From an uncultured Prevotella sp. (lineage in GTDB: Bacteria; Bacteroidota; Bacteroidia; Bacteroidales; Bacteroidaceae), in assembly GCA_938028745.1 (NCBI GenBank), contig CALIZL010000023.1:1-23459 (forward strand): a DNA stretch of 23,459 nucleotides, given 5' to 3'. Shown in pieces: positions 14,896 through 22,465 of the stretch. How positions within the stretch are numbered: position 1 is the first letter of the stretch; each line of letters begins with the position of its first letter. The notes under the pieces were generated by a model, which was not told the DNA's origin, searched no databases, and worked only from the letters and a program-made list of their open reading frames with translations. The position numbers and the translations under genes were made by a program.

Positions 14896-16020
14896 ATGAT
14901 AAATAGGGAATTAATACGTATAAAGATTGTCCAGTTAACCTATGCATACTACCAAAACGGTAATAGAAATATGGATAATGCCGAGAAAGAACTGCTGTTC
15001 AGTCTTTCAAAGGCATACGACCTATACAATTACCTGCTGGCGTTGATAGTGGCAATCACACGTGAAGAGAGACATCGTGTAGACATCGCGACGCAACAAG
15101 CGCAGCGTGAAGGCACAGAGGTGCCCTCGACAAAGTTCGCGTACAATAAGTTTGCTACGCAATTGGAAGAGAACAAGCAACTGAACGACTTCATGGAGAC
15201 GTTGAAACAGCGTTGGGAAGACGACATCGAGTCGGTAAGAAAGCTATGCAACCAAATAGAACAGTCGGAAACCTACCGCGAATACATGGAAAGCGGAAAC
15301 GACGACTATGAGGAAGACCGCGAATTGTGGCGCAAGTTGTATAAGCAACTGGTGCAAAACAATGTGGACCTTGACGCACTGCTCGAAGAGAAAAGCTTGT
15401 ATTGGAACGACGACAAAGAGATTGTAGACACCTTTGTGCTGAAAACCATCAAACGTTTCGACCCCGCGAACAAAGCCAAACAAGAGCTGTTGCCCGAATA
15501 TAAGGACGAGGAAGACAAGGACTTCGCCCGAAAACTATTCAGGTCGACCATCCTTAATGGCGAACAATATCAGCGATACATGAGTGAGAACTCGCGAAAT
15601 TGGGACTTTTCGCGACTGGCTTACATGGACGTTGTTATCATGCAGATTGCCATTGCAGAGATGCTTACCTTCCCCAACATACCCGTAAGCGTTACGATTA
15701 ACGAGTATGTAGAGTTGGCCAAGCTGTACAGCACGCACCGAAGTGGGGGCTACATCAATGGTATGCTCGACACAATTGCCCGCGGACTGGTTGCACACGG
15801 ACAGATGATGAAGGCCATGCCCGAACCACGCCCACGCAAACAATTCGACAATGGGCGCAAGAACGGCGAGCATAAGCATGCGCAGCAGCCCGTTGAGCAA
15901 CAAGAAGGGCCTGATGATGCCGAAAAGGACGCGCCAATGGAACCCGTTTCGGACGTTGTTGCCGACACCAACGACCTGCAACAGCCCATTGAACCCGACA
16001 ATATCGCTGGTGAGGCCTAA
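14896..16020 (+). CDS. nusB: Transcription antitermination factor NusB (long form), 374 aa
   Basis: NusB binds boxA RNA together with S10 (NusE) and promotes rRNA antitermination. The diagnostic part is C-terminal: FARKLFRSTI (about 210-219), LAYMDVVIMQIAIAEML, then PVSVTINEYVELAKLYST (263-280) and GGYINGMLDTIARGL (284-298). The N-terminal half (1-200) is a second helical region found in Bacteroidota NusB, which makes these proteins about twice as long as E. coli NusB. Residues 307-374 form a Pro/Gln/Asp/Glu-rich tail that is likely disordered. It is first in a tight operon with yajC, ybbR, coaE and DUF5606. A GAGGCC...GGCCTC hairpin (16012-16033) straddles its stop codon and may tune expression of the downstream genes. 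Confidence 0.92.
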   Translation: MINRELIRIKIVQLTYAYYQNGNRNMDNAEKELLFSLSKAYDLYNYLLALIVAITREERHRVDIATQQAQREGTEVPSTKFAYNKFATQLEENKQLNDFMETLKQRWEDDIESVRKLCNQIEQSETYREYMESGNDDYEEDRELWRKLYKQLVQNNVDLDALLEEKSLYWNDDKEIVDTFVLKTIKRFDPANKAKQELLPEYKDEEDKDFARKLFRSTILNGEQYQRYMSENSRNWDFSRLAYMDVVIMQIAIAEMLTFPNIPVSVTINEYVELAKLYSTHRSGGYINGMLDTIARGLVAHGQMMKAMPEPRPRKQFDNGRKNGEHKHAQQPVEQQEGPDDAEKDAPMEPVSDVVADTNDLQQPIEPDNIAGEA

Positions 16021-16072
16021 ACGAGGTGGCCTCTACTTAGCGCATTAACAAAGACAAAACAACAATTAATAT

Positions 16073-16402
16073 ATGATTTCAACAACAGTATTGGCTGCAC
16101 AAGCAGCTGCCGGCAATTCTGCCGCGCCCATCTTGATGATGGTGGCTATCTTCGCCATCATGTATTTCTTCATGATTAGGCCACAACAAAAGAAACAAAA
16201 GGCCATACGCAACTTCCAAAACGCACTGCAAGAAGGCACACGCGTTGTAACTAGCGGTGGCGTATATGGAGACGTGAAACGCATCAACATAGAGAACAAC
16301 ACGGTGGAGTTGGAAATAGCTCGCGGCGTGGTTGTTACCGTAGACCGTAACTACGTGTTTGCCGACCCAGCCTCGTTGCAGTCTGTAGACACCAAGAATT
16401 AA
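16073..16402 (+). CDS. yajC: Preprotein translocase subunit YajC, 109 aa
   Basis: YajC is a small inner-membrane partner of SecDF/SecYEG in protein export. A single transmembrane helix spans about residues 19-36 (ILMMVAIFAIMYFFMI). The invariant RPQQKKQK follows directly, then the conserved EGTRVVTSGGVYGDV and the beta-rich cytoplasmic domain. Length matches the family. It lies 52 bp after nusB and 3 bp before the YbbR gene, so co-transcription is very likely. Confidence 0.95.
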   Translation: MISTTVLAAQAAAGNSAAPILMMVAIFAIMYFFMIRPQQKKQKAIRNFQNALQEGTRVVTSGGVYGDVKRINIENNTVELEIARGVVVTVDRNYVFADPASLQSVDTKN

Positions 16403-16405
16403 GCA

Positions 16406-17392
16406 ATGAAACAGCTTCGGCTCTTAAAGATCTTATCAATAGTCAGGAGCTTCGTGTTCAGTGCAGTGAACAAGGAGTTTCTGATTTTTTTGTTTTTTCT
16501 CGCGCTTAGTGGGGGCTTTTGGTTGCTTACCGCCCTTAACGAAACGTACGAGAAAGACTTCATCGTGCCCGTTCACATGGCCAATTTGCCTAAGGATGTG
16601 GTGATTACCTCTAACGATGAAGACGTGGTGCGAGTGACTTTAAGAGACAAGGGATTTGCCATCATGGGCTATCTCTATACCGAACGGCTGCGACCCATTG
16701 TGCTTAACTTCGCCAATTACGCCAACAAGTCGCGCGGAAGGGGCGTGATACCTGCCGCCGACATACAGAAACAACTCTATACGCAGCTGTCGGGTTCCAC
16801 CAAAATAGTGGCCGTAAAGCCAGAGCGGTTGGAGTTCTTCTTCAATTATGGCCAAAGCAAACGCGTCCCCATACGTCTAGCAGGAACCATCAAGCCAGGC
16901 GACCAACGGTATTTGGCCGACTACAAGTTCTTCCCGCAGTTTGTTACGGTGTATGCCAGCAATAAGGCACTAGACAGCATTAAGGAGGTTCGCACAGAGG
17001 ATCTGAACATTACGAACTTCTCGGACACCATCGTCGAAACCGTTGAATTGCATCGCATCGAGGGCGTAAAGATGGTTCCGTCTGTGGTTAGACTGGCCCT
17101 ATACCCCGATGTGCTTACCGAAGAAAGCATCGAAGTACCCATTTCGGCCGAGAACTTGCCACCCGACAAGGTGTTGCGCACCTTCCCTTCGAAAGTGAAA
17201 GTGCATTTCATCGTGGGCGTTAGCCGTGTGCGGTCTATCACTGCCGATGCTTTCAAGGTGGCTGCCAACTACGCCGAACTAGTGGAACACCCTGCCGACA
17301 AGTGTACGTTGTACTTACGAAAAGCACCTCCGGGAGTGCGTAAAGTGCGCTTGGAAATCAATCAAGTGGACTATCTCATCGAACAGAAGTAG
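16406..17392 (+). CDS. YbbR-like domain protein, 328 aa
   Basis: An N-terminal membrane anchor (about residues 24-43, FLIFLFFLALSGGFWLLTAL) is followed by an extracytoplasmic, beta-rich part with YbbR-type repeats: DFIVPVHMANLPKDV (about 51-65), KRVPIRLAGTIKPG (about 152-165) and ESIEVPISAENLPPDKV (about 237-253). In Firmicutes the YbbR protein CdaR regulates a diadenylate cyclase; in Bacteroidota the role is not established. No cyclase gene is in the window. It begins 3 bp after yajC and ends 8 bp before coaE, in the conserved nusB-yajC-ybbR-coaE order. Confidence 0.88.
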   Translation: MKQLRLLKILSIVRSFVFSAVNKEFLIFLFFLALSGGFWLLTALNETYEKDFIVPVHMANLPKDVVITSNDEDVVRVTLRDKGFAIMGYLYTERLRPIVLNFANYANKSRGRGVIPAADIQKQLYTQLSGSTKIVAVKPERLEFFFNYGQSKRVPIRLAGTIKPGDQRYLADYKFFPQFVTVYASNKALDSIKEVRTEDLNITNFSDTIVETVELHRIEGVKMVPSVVRLALYPDVLTEESIEVPISAENLPPDKVLRTFPSKVKVHFIVGVSRVRSITADAFKVAANYAELVEHPADKCTLYLRKAPPGVRKVRLEINQVDYLIEQK

Positions 17393-17400
17393 ATAAATTC

Positions 17401-17994
17401 ATGGATTTTCGGCACCCATCGCCCCACTTGCGCATCGCCCTAACGGGCGGTATCGGCAGCGGAAAATCGTTCGTTGCACAGCGTTTGCGCGCTCGTGGCA
17501 TCGAAGTATTCGATTGCGATGCATCGGCCAAGCGCCTTTTGCGGACTTCGGAGCCGCTGATGGAGAGCTTGCAACAACTTGTGGGCGACCATCTATATGC
17601 CGACGGACGTTTGCAGAAACAGGTATTGGCAGCCTATCTGCTTGCCTCCGACGAGAACAAGCAACGCATTAACGCCCTTGTACATCCGGCCGTTGCACGC
17701 GATTTCGAACAATCGGGCAACCAATGGCTCGAAAGTGCCATCTTCTTTGAAAGCGGTTTCGATGCAAGGGTGAAGGTAGACAGCGTGGTATGCGTTACCG
17801 CACCGCTTGAAATGCGCATACAACGAGTGATGCAACGCGATGCACTCGACCGCGCGAAAGCATTGAAATGGATTGAATGTCAATGGCCCCAAGAACGTGT
17901 TAGGGCCATGAGCCATTTCGAAATAGTTAACGACGGCGTGAAAGACGTTGACCAACAACTAAACGAGTTATTCATACAACTAATAAAAACATAA
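17401..17994 (+). CDS. coaE: Dephospho-CoA kinase, 197 aa
   Basis: CoaE phosphorylates the 3'-hydroxyl of dephospho-CoA with ATP, the last step of coenzyme A synthesis. The P-loop GGIGSGKS is at 16-23. It is followed by VFDCDASAKRLL (about 36-47, with the catalytic/dephospho-CoA aspartates), INALVHPAV (about 89-97), the substrate strand IFFESGF, and the lid region MQRDALDRAKALKWI with paired Arg. Length is typical. The ATG at 17401 keeps eight residues before the first strand; a later start would remove the P-loop strand. It is 13 bp before the DUF5606 gene. Confidence 0.94.
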   Translation: MDFRHPSPHLRIALTGGIGSGKSFVAQRLRARGIEVFDCDASAKRLLRTSEPLMESLQQLVGDHLYADGRLQKQVLAAYLLASDENKQRINALVHPAVARDFEQSGNQWLESAIFFESGFDARVKVDSVVCVTAPLEMRIQRVMQRDALDRAKALKWIECQWPQERVRAMSHFEIVNDGVKDVDQQLNELFIQLIKT

Positions 17995-18007
17995 ACAGAA
18001 AAACAAC

Positions 18008-18457
18008 ATGTTACAGACAATTCTTTCTATCTCAGGCAAGCCTGGGCTATACAAGCTCGTGTCTAGCGGTAAGGCTTCGCTCATCGTCGAGGCTATCGAC
18101 GAAACGCATAAGCGTATGCCTGCCTTCGCAACAGATCGCGTTACCAGTCTTAGCGACATCGCGATGTACACCGATTCAGAGGACGTTCCCTTGTGGCAAG
18201 TGCTTAAAAACCTAGGCGAAAAAGAACAACTAAAAGCCTGTTCGCTTAACTATAAGAAGGCTACAAGCCAAGAACTACGCGACTATTTCGGCGAAGTTCT
18301 GCCAGCATTCGACCGCGACCGCGTGCACGACAGCGACATCCGCAAGCTTATTCAATGGTACGACATCTTGGTAAAGAACGGCATTACTAATTTTGAAGAG
18401 GCCCTAAAACCTAAGAACGGAGAAGAACAAACAGCAGAACAAGCTGCTGCCGAATAA
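18008..18457 (+). CDS. DUF5606 domain protein, 149 aa
   Basis: A small cytoplasmic protein beginning MLQTILSISGKPGLYKLVSSGK, which I recognise as the Bacteroidota-specific DUF5606 family. The N-terminal ~50 residues look like a small beta barrel (SISGKPGLYKLV, SLIVEAID). The middle is helical and charged (REYFGEVLPAFDRDRV-like segment at about 92-108), followed by HDSDIRKLIQWYDILVKNGI. A Glu/Ala-rich tail ends the chain. Molecular function is unknown. It is the last gene of the nusB-yajC-ybbR-coaE unit and is followed by a strong hairpin, which suggests a housekeeping role. Confidence 0.88.
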   Translation: MLQTILSISGKPGLYKLVSSGKASLIVEAIDETHKRMPAFATDRVTSLSDIAMYTDSEDVPLWQVLKNLGEKEQLKACSLNYKKATSQELRDYFGEVLPAFDRDRVHDSDIRKLIQWYDILVKNGITNFEEALKPKNGEEQTAEQAAAE

Positions 18458-18475
18458 GGCATAGCAAGTTTGACA

Positions 18476-18533
18476 GGCTTGTAAGTGGGTAAGTTTGATA
18501 GGTATAACTCCCAAACTTACCCACTCACAAGCC
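18476..18533 (+). terminator. 22-bp stem hairpin at the end of the nusB operon
   Basis: 18476-18497 and 18512-18533 are reverse complements at 21 of 22 positions, with a 14-nt loop. A third copy of the right-arm word (CAAACTTACCCACTCA) follows at about 18557-18572. No T-run follows, so it is not a classic intrinsic terminator. It begins 18 nt after the DUF5606 stop and probably ends or stabilises the operon transcript. Confidence 0.55.
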
Positions 18534-18612
18534 TATTCATTCGCCCGTTTGTAAACAAACTTACCCACTCAAACATTCATCCACCCACCCCATTAATCCT
18601 CCCCACCCCACC

Positions 18613-19593
18613 ATGCCCCAACTATTTTTTGCCGCTTTGGGCGGCTTTACTCACAACATTTGGCTCAATGTGCTCTTTGTACTGATAGGTATCGTCCTTG
18701 TTTTATGGGGAGCCGACAGGCTTACAGAAGGAGCGGTAGGCTTGGCCGAGCGCATGAAAGTGTCGCAGATGGTAATCGGACTCACCGTTGTGGCGATGGG
18801 TACATCCATGCCAGAGTTTTGCGTGAGCCTTGTTTCGGCATTGAAAGGCACACCCGATTTGGCCGTAGGCAACATCGTTGGCAGCAACGTTTTCAATAGT
18901 TTGCTCATTGTGGGAGTGGCAGCGATGCTTGCACCGATGACCATCTTGAAAACCACCGTGCGTAAAGACATCCCCTTTGCAGTGTTGGCTTCGGGTGCAC
19001 TCTTCCTACTCTGTCTCGACGGCAACATTGGTCGTGTAGATGCAGGCTTTCTGCTTATCTTATTTGTTTTCTTCATGGGCGTCACCCTTACTACTGCAAA
19101 ACCCGATGCTGGTGCGCAGACAGAAGCGAAGAAACCCATGAAACCCCTCGTGGCAACCGCTTGGTTGCTTGTTGGCTTGGCCTGTTTAGTGTTTGGCAGC
19201 AACCTCTTTGTAGACGGTGCAACCACTGTGGCACAAGCCATTGGCATCAGCGATGCCGTTATCGGACTAACCATTGTGGCCGGCGGAACGTCACTTCCAG
19301 AACTAGCCACTAGTGCAGTGGCTGCTCGTAAGGGCAATAGCGGCATCGCCATTGGCAATGTGTTGGGCTCGAACGTCTTTAACATCTTGCTTATCTTGGG
19401 CGTAACAGGCGTTATCTCGCCCATGACGATACAAGGTATAGGCTTTGTAGACCTCTCCGTTCTTTTTGGTTCGATGATATTGTTGTGGTTGTTCTCGTTC
19501 ACGAAGTACACCATCACACGACTCGAAGGCGCCCTCCTCTCATCCATATATATTATATATGTGGGTTATCTTATTGTGCAAGTGGTGAAATAA
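18613..19593 (+). CDS. Calcium/sodium antiporter (CaCA family), 326 aa
   Basis: An inner-membrane exchanger with about ten transmembrane helices in two inverted halves. The two alpha-repeats that form the ion site are clear: GTSMPE at 63-68 with GNIVGSNVFN (86-95), and GTSLPE at 225-230 with GNVLGSNVFN (248-257). Both glutamates (Glu68, Glu230) and both asparagine-rich helices are intact. A short cytoplasmic loop (about 162-178) links the halves. This is the YrbG-like branch that exports Ca2+ in exchange for Na+; the ion choice is inferred. No other in-frame Met occurs before the first helix, so the ATG at 18613 stands. It has its own spacer and probably its own transcript. Confidence 0.92.
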   Translation: MPQLFFAALGGFTHNIWLNVLFVLIGIVLVLWGADRLTEGAVGLAERMKVSQMVIGLTVVAMGTSMPEFCVSLVSALKGTPDLAVGNIVGSNVFNSLLIVGVAAMLAPMTILKTTVRKDIPFAVLASGALFLLCLDGNIGRVDAGFLLILFVFFMGVTLTTAKPDAGAQTEAKKPMKPLVATAWLLVGLACLVFGSNLFVDGATTVAQAIGISDAVIGLTIVAGGTSLPELATSAVAARKGNSGIAIGNVLGSNVFNILLILGVTGVISPMTIQGIGFVDLSVLFGSMILLWLFSFTKYTITRLEGALLSSIYIIYVGYLIVQVVK

Positions 19594-19639
19594 CAAGCAA
19601 AAAGCAGCCCATTCTCTTTCTCATTTCTGTACTTTTGAC

Positions 19640-19647
19640 TATCTTTG
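19640..19647 (+). promoter_or_regulatory. -7 box TATCTTTG with extended upstream motif
   Basis: TATCTTTG at 19640-19647 is preceded by CTTTTGAC and followed by GC. The same extended form (YTTTTGMCTATCTTTGC) occurs at 22302 and 23368. A good TTG at the usual -33 distance is missing in all three, suggesting an extended -7 type of promoter. The leader to 19695 is about 40 nt. Confidence 0.55.
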
Positions 19648-19694
19648 CGGTGTTAACAACTATCTGTTTAATCCATTAAAAGACAATCAAACGT

Positions 19695-20378
19695 ATGAAA
19701 AAGAGTTTGTTACTTTCGTTACTGCTTGCCTTTTTGTGTGCGTTCAGCGTATCTGCAAAGAAGTCGAGCAACATTAAATGCGAACTAATTCTAAACGACG
19801 GCAAGAAGGTAGAAGGCTGGTTGGTGAAAGAAAAAAACGCATCTTATGGGCCAAACATGGTCAAGAATGCCACCGATGTTGTTGTTGCATCTTCGGCCGA
19901 AAGCAAAGACGGAACCAACTACAATGCCGACGACGTTAAAGAAATGAAACTTACCGATGAGGCAAGTGGCGAAAGCTTGGTGTATAAGTCGCTGCATGCC
20001 GTGAAATCTTTCACTATGCCCAAGAGCATGAGCCCCTCGCCAAAGCGGTATTTTTGGTTGGTTATGTACGAGGGAAAGAAGGTTACGGGTTACATATCTA
20101 CGGCTACTACTCGCGTTATAACCGGTGTTAGAAGTAGTTTTGCCGAACGCTCTTTGCCTTTCAGCTATTCTGTAGACGGCGATAACATTGCCGTTACCTA
20201 CCATGTACCGATGGGTGGAACGGTGGTAGGCAAGCAAGCCGACTTGAAACGCATGTTCGAACGTTTCCCACAAATGGTGGAATACATCGACAGCAAGGAG
20301 TTCGACTTGAAGGCTTTTAAGAAAAATCCGTTTATTTTGCTCGAAAAACTCGACCAGATACTTACATCGGGCAAGTAA
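19695..20378 (+). CDS. Secreted protein of unknown function, 227 aa
   Basis: A signal peptide (MKKSLLLSLLLAFLCAFSVSA) with likely cleavage after Ala21 sends the protein to the periplasm or beyond; Cys15 is not in a lipobox. The mature part contains two related turns, NDGKKVEGWLV (about 34-44) and YEGKKVTGYI, and a long strand-rich stretch. The C-terminal 50 residues are helical and Lys/Phe-rich (LKRMFERFPQMVEYIDSKEF). I recognise no named domain, though such small exported beta proteins with GK-V-G motifs are common in Bacteroidota. A strong terminator follows at 20391-20430. The gene is monocistronic. Confidence 0.82.
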   Translation: MKKSLLLSLLLAFLCAFSVSAKKSSNIKCELILNDGKKVEGWLVKEKNASYGPNMVKNATDVVVASSAESKDGTNYNADDVKEMKLTDEASGESLVYKSLHAVKSFTMPKSMSPSPKRYFWLVMYEGKKVTGYISTATTRVITGVRSSFAERSLPFSYSVDGDNIAVTYHVPMGGTVVGKQADLKRMFERFPQMVEYIDSKEFDLKAFKKNPFILLEKLDQILTSGK

Positions 20379-20390
20379 GTAACCTGCATG

Positions 20391-20430
20391 AACGCTTGGC
20401 TTAGGCAGCTAATTCTCCAAGCCAAGCGTT
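20391..20430 (+). terminator. Intrinsic-type terminator after the 19695 gene
   Basis: AACGCTTGGCTT (20391-20402) and AAGCCAAGCGTT (20419-20430) form a perfect 12-bp stem with a 16-nt loop, 13 nt after the stop. The sequence after it is T-rich (TGGTTTATCCCATTTATT). Confidence 0.7.
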
Positions 20431-20557
20431 TGGTTTATCCCATTTATTCTGCTACATGTTGGTTATATCTGCCAACAAACCGAGCTGCGTTTGAAAAAGT
20501 TTGTGAACTTCCAAACGTCGTTAACTCATTAACTAGTTATCTTGTCAACTAAATAAA

Positions 20558-20626
20558 GGACTTGTTAAGCAAGCAAGTTACGTAACCTCATGGTTAGAGG
20601 TGGGTAGCTTGCGAGCCCACAAGTCC
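20558..20626 (-). terminator. Three-tier nested hairpin downstream of trpB2
   Basis: GGACTTGT (20558-20565) pairs with ACAAGTCC (20619-20626). Inside, GCAAGC (20569-20574) pairs with GCTTGC (20607-20612), and ACCTC (20585-20589) with GAGGT (20597-20601). It starts 15 nt beyond the trpB2 stop on the minus strand and is followed there by TTTATTT, so it can serve as that gene's terminator. The internal loops make it more elaborate than usual. Confidence 0.55.
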
Positions 20627-20640
20627 TACTTAATGTGTTA

Positions 20641-22002
20641 TTAAACCTCTGGAACCGCTTTAAGACTTTGTGCAATGCTTTCTTCCGAAAGCGAATAGTT
20701 AAGCAAGTCGCCATTGAGATATTGGTCGTATGCAGTCATGTCCATCAGTCCATGTCCCGACAGCGCAAAGAGTATAACCTTTTCTTCGCCAGTTTGCTTG
20801 CATCGTTTCGCTTCGCGTATAACGGCAGCGATAGCGTGGTTGCTTTCGGGTGCAGGGATGATACCCTCCGTGCGAGCAAACAATGTTCCCGCCTCAAAAG
20901 TCTCCAGTTGCGGTATGTCTTCGCCCCGCATCAGTCCGTCTTTAAGCAGTTGCGACACAATTACCCCTGCCCCATGGTAGCGCAAACCGCCTGCGTGGAT
21001 GTTGGCTGGCTTAAAGTCGTGGCCCAATGTAAACATCGGTAACAGCGGCGTGTAGCCGGCCTCATCGCCAAAGTCGTACTTAAACTTGCCGCGCGTTAGC
21101 TTAGGACAGCTGTCTGGCTCGGCTGCAACGAACTCCGTTCTCTTCCCATCTAAGATGTTATGGCGCATAAAAGGGAAGGCCAAACCGCCAAAGTTGCTGC
21201 CGCCACCAAAGCAACCTATCACCACATCGGGATATTCTTCGGCCATAGCCATTTGCTTTTCGGCTTCAAGTCCGATGATGGTTTGGTGCAGCGTAACGTG
21301 GTTGAGCACCGAGCCAAGCGTGTATTTGCAGTTGGGTGTTGTGGTAGCAAGCTCCACCGCCTCGCTGATAGCCGTACCAAGTGTTCCTTGATGCAGCGGG
21401 TCGCGCGTGATGATGTCTTTGCCTGCCCTAGTAGACATGGATGGCGAACCCGTAACGGCTGCGCCAAACGTGCGCATAACCGAAGAGCGATAGGGCTTTT
21501 GTTGCATCGAAATCTTTACTTGATAAACGGCAGCCGCCAGTCCGTACACACTGGCAGCATAGCTTAGTGCTGCTCCCCACTGTCCTGCGCCCGTCTCGGT
21601 GGTTACGTTTGTAACGCCTTCTTGCTTGCAATAGTAGCATTGGGGCAAGGCCGAATTCACCTTATGCGAACCCAATGGGTTAACACTCTCGTTCTTAAAG
21701 TAGATGTGAACGGGCGTTCCTAGTGCCTTTTCTAAGGCGTAGGCACGTACAAGAGGTGTAGCCCGGTAGTATTTGTATTTGTCTTGCACCTCTTCGGGGA
21801 TGTCAATCCACGCGTTTTTCGTGTCCAACTCCTGTTCAGCGCAGGCCTTACAGAAGATGCGGGCAAGGTCGTCTGCGCTTACGGGCCGTTTGGTTGCCGG
21901 GTTAAGTGGTGGCAAAGGCTTGTTGGGCATGTCGGCCTGTATGTTATACCATTGCTTGGGCAAGTCGCTCTCTTGTAGTAAATACCTTTTTTGTCTACTC
22001 AT
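20641..22002 (-). CDS. trpB: Tryptophan synthase beta-like protein, TrpB2 type, 453 aa
   Basis: TrpB condenses indole with L-serine to tryptophan using PLP. NPLGSHKVNSA places the Schiff-base lysine at 114. TTETGAGQWG (134-143) is the substrate loop, CFGGGSNFGG (264-273) the phosphate cup, and SGHGLMD (415-421) the C-terminal cofactor region. The N-terminal extension, the length near 450 and the long insertions place it in the TrpB2 subfamily, which usually does not pair with TrpA in the classic way. No trpA or other trp gene is adjacent. The ATG at 22002 is preferred to an in-frame TTG at 22131, because that TTG is the -33 element of the promoter and the added 43 residues are not TrpB-like. 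Confidence 0.92.
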   Translation of the reverse strand: MSRQKRYLLQESDLPKQWYNIQADMPNKPLPPLNPATKRPVSADDLARIFCKACAEQELDTKNAWIDIPEEVQDKYKYYRATPLVRAYALEKALGTPVHIYFKNESVNPLGSHKVNSALPQCYYCKQEGVTNVTTETGAGQWGAALSYAASVYGLAAAVYQVKISMQQKPYRSSVMRTFGAAVTGSPSMSTRAGKDIITRDPLHQGTLGTAISEAVELATTTPNCKYTLGSVLNHVTLHQTIIGLEAEKQMAMAEEYPDVVIGCFGGGSNFGGLAFPFMRHNILDGKRTEFVAAEPDSCPKLTRGKFKYDFGDEAGYTPLLPMFTLGHDFKPANIHAGGLRYHGAGVIVSQLLKDGLMRGEDIPQLETFEAGTLFARTEGIIPAPESNHAIAAVIREAKRCKQTGEEKVILFALSGHGLMDMTAYDQYLNGDLLNYSLSEESIAQSLKAVPEV

Positions 22003-22236
22003 AATTCTTCTGCGTTTAGTTGTTGGTGGCCTGTTTTGTGCGCCGCCTGCGTGCAACACATCAAGGCCTGCCTTAGTTCGGCATAGCTCTTTTTGCCCTG
22101 CAAACTTATAAAATATCTTCGACAACGGCAAGCGTTAGTCCGCTTTTTCGGAGTTTCAGATACATTTCTTTCTCGTATGGTTGCCTATTACAGTTGTTTA
22201 ATGGGGCGTTCACAAACACCTTGATGCGATAAAATC
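22003..22236. other. trpB2 leader and promoter region
   Basis: The predicted trpB2 mRNA leader (about 22003-22094, minus strand) contains no recognisable riboswitch, T-box or Trp-rich leader peptide. From 22132 to 22236 I see nothing assignable; the homologous promoter region of the small lipoprotein begins at 22237. Confidence 0.5.
22101..22131 (-). promoter_or_regulatory. Promoter of trpB2
   Basis: On the minus strand TTG (22131-22129), a 20-bp spacer and TAAGTTTG (22108-22101) match the Bacteroidota consensus exactly. The transcript should start near 22094, giving a leader of about 90 nt. Confidence 0.75.
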
Positions 22237-22320
22237 AGTTAAAAAAGTATAGTATTATTTATAAATGAGTGATGCGTAGCTGGCCGTACATACCTTTTGC
22301 CTATCTTTGCAAACGAACGT
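22237..22320 (+). repeat. Duplicated promoter region, copy A
   Basis: These 84 bp align with 23303-23386, sharing AGTTAAAAA, ATAGTATTA, TTATAAAT and TTTTGCCTATCTTTGCAA, and then CGAAC. The -7 box TATCTTTG is at 22302-22309. The predicted transcript start is near 22316, leaving a 146-nt leader before the lipoprotein gene. Confidence 0.65.
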
Positions 22321-22336
22321 TTTCAAGCCAAATAAA

Positions 22337-22429
22337 CAATGTTGAGCTTGCTCAAACATTGCCATGACGAGAATTGGAAATCTCCAACACGGAGCTTTGG
22401 ACGAAGTGGAAAGGCAAAACGCACCTTTC
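22337..22429 (+). promoter_or_regulatory. Structured 5' leader: three consecutive hairpins
   Basis: CAATGTTGAGC (22337-22347) pairs with GCTCAAACATTG (22350-22361) with one bulge. TTGGA (22374-22378) pairs with TCCAA (22383-22387). GAAAGG (22409-22414) pairs with CCTTTC (22424-22429). The first stem ends 2 nt before the ATG of a 33-codon ORF, so folding could control its translation. No known riboswitch class was recognised. Confidence 0.4.
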
Positions 22430-22465
22430 GAGGAACACAAAAGAACATATAATTTAAGATCATGA
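22364..22465 (+). CDS. 33-codon leader ORF overlapping the lipoprotein start
   Basis: ATG at 22364 opens 33 codons (beginning MTRIGNLQHGALDEVE, ending RTYNLRS) that end in TGA at 22463-22465. The stop shares the ATGA tetramer with the lipoprotein start at 22462, an arrangement typical of translational coupling. The peptide is charged, has no signal sequence or run of a single amino acid, and matches no family I know. It sits wholly within the predicted leader mRNA. It may be a leader peptide, a small protein, or chance. Confidence 0.35.
   Translation: MTRIGNLQHGALDEVERQNAPFEEHKRTYNLRS

Noticed and set aside
18651..19547. 298-codon ORF antisense to the antiporter
   Set aside because: The sense frame has intact paired ion-site motifs. 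The antisense product is Ser/Thr/Pro-rich with no domain, as expected for a shadow frame.
22003..22094. Tryptophan attenuator or riboswitch in the trpB2 leader
   Set aside because: No Trp-rich leader peptide, T-box or terminator/antiterminator pair could be seen.
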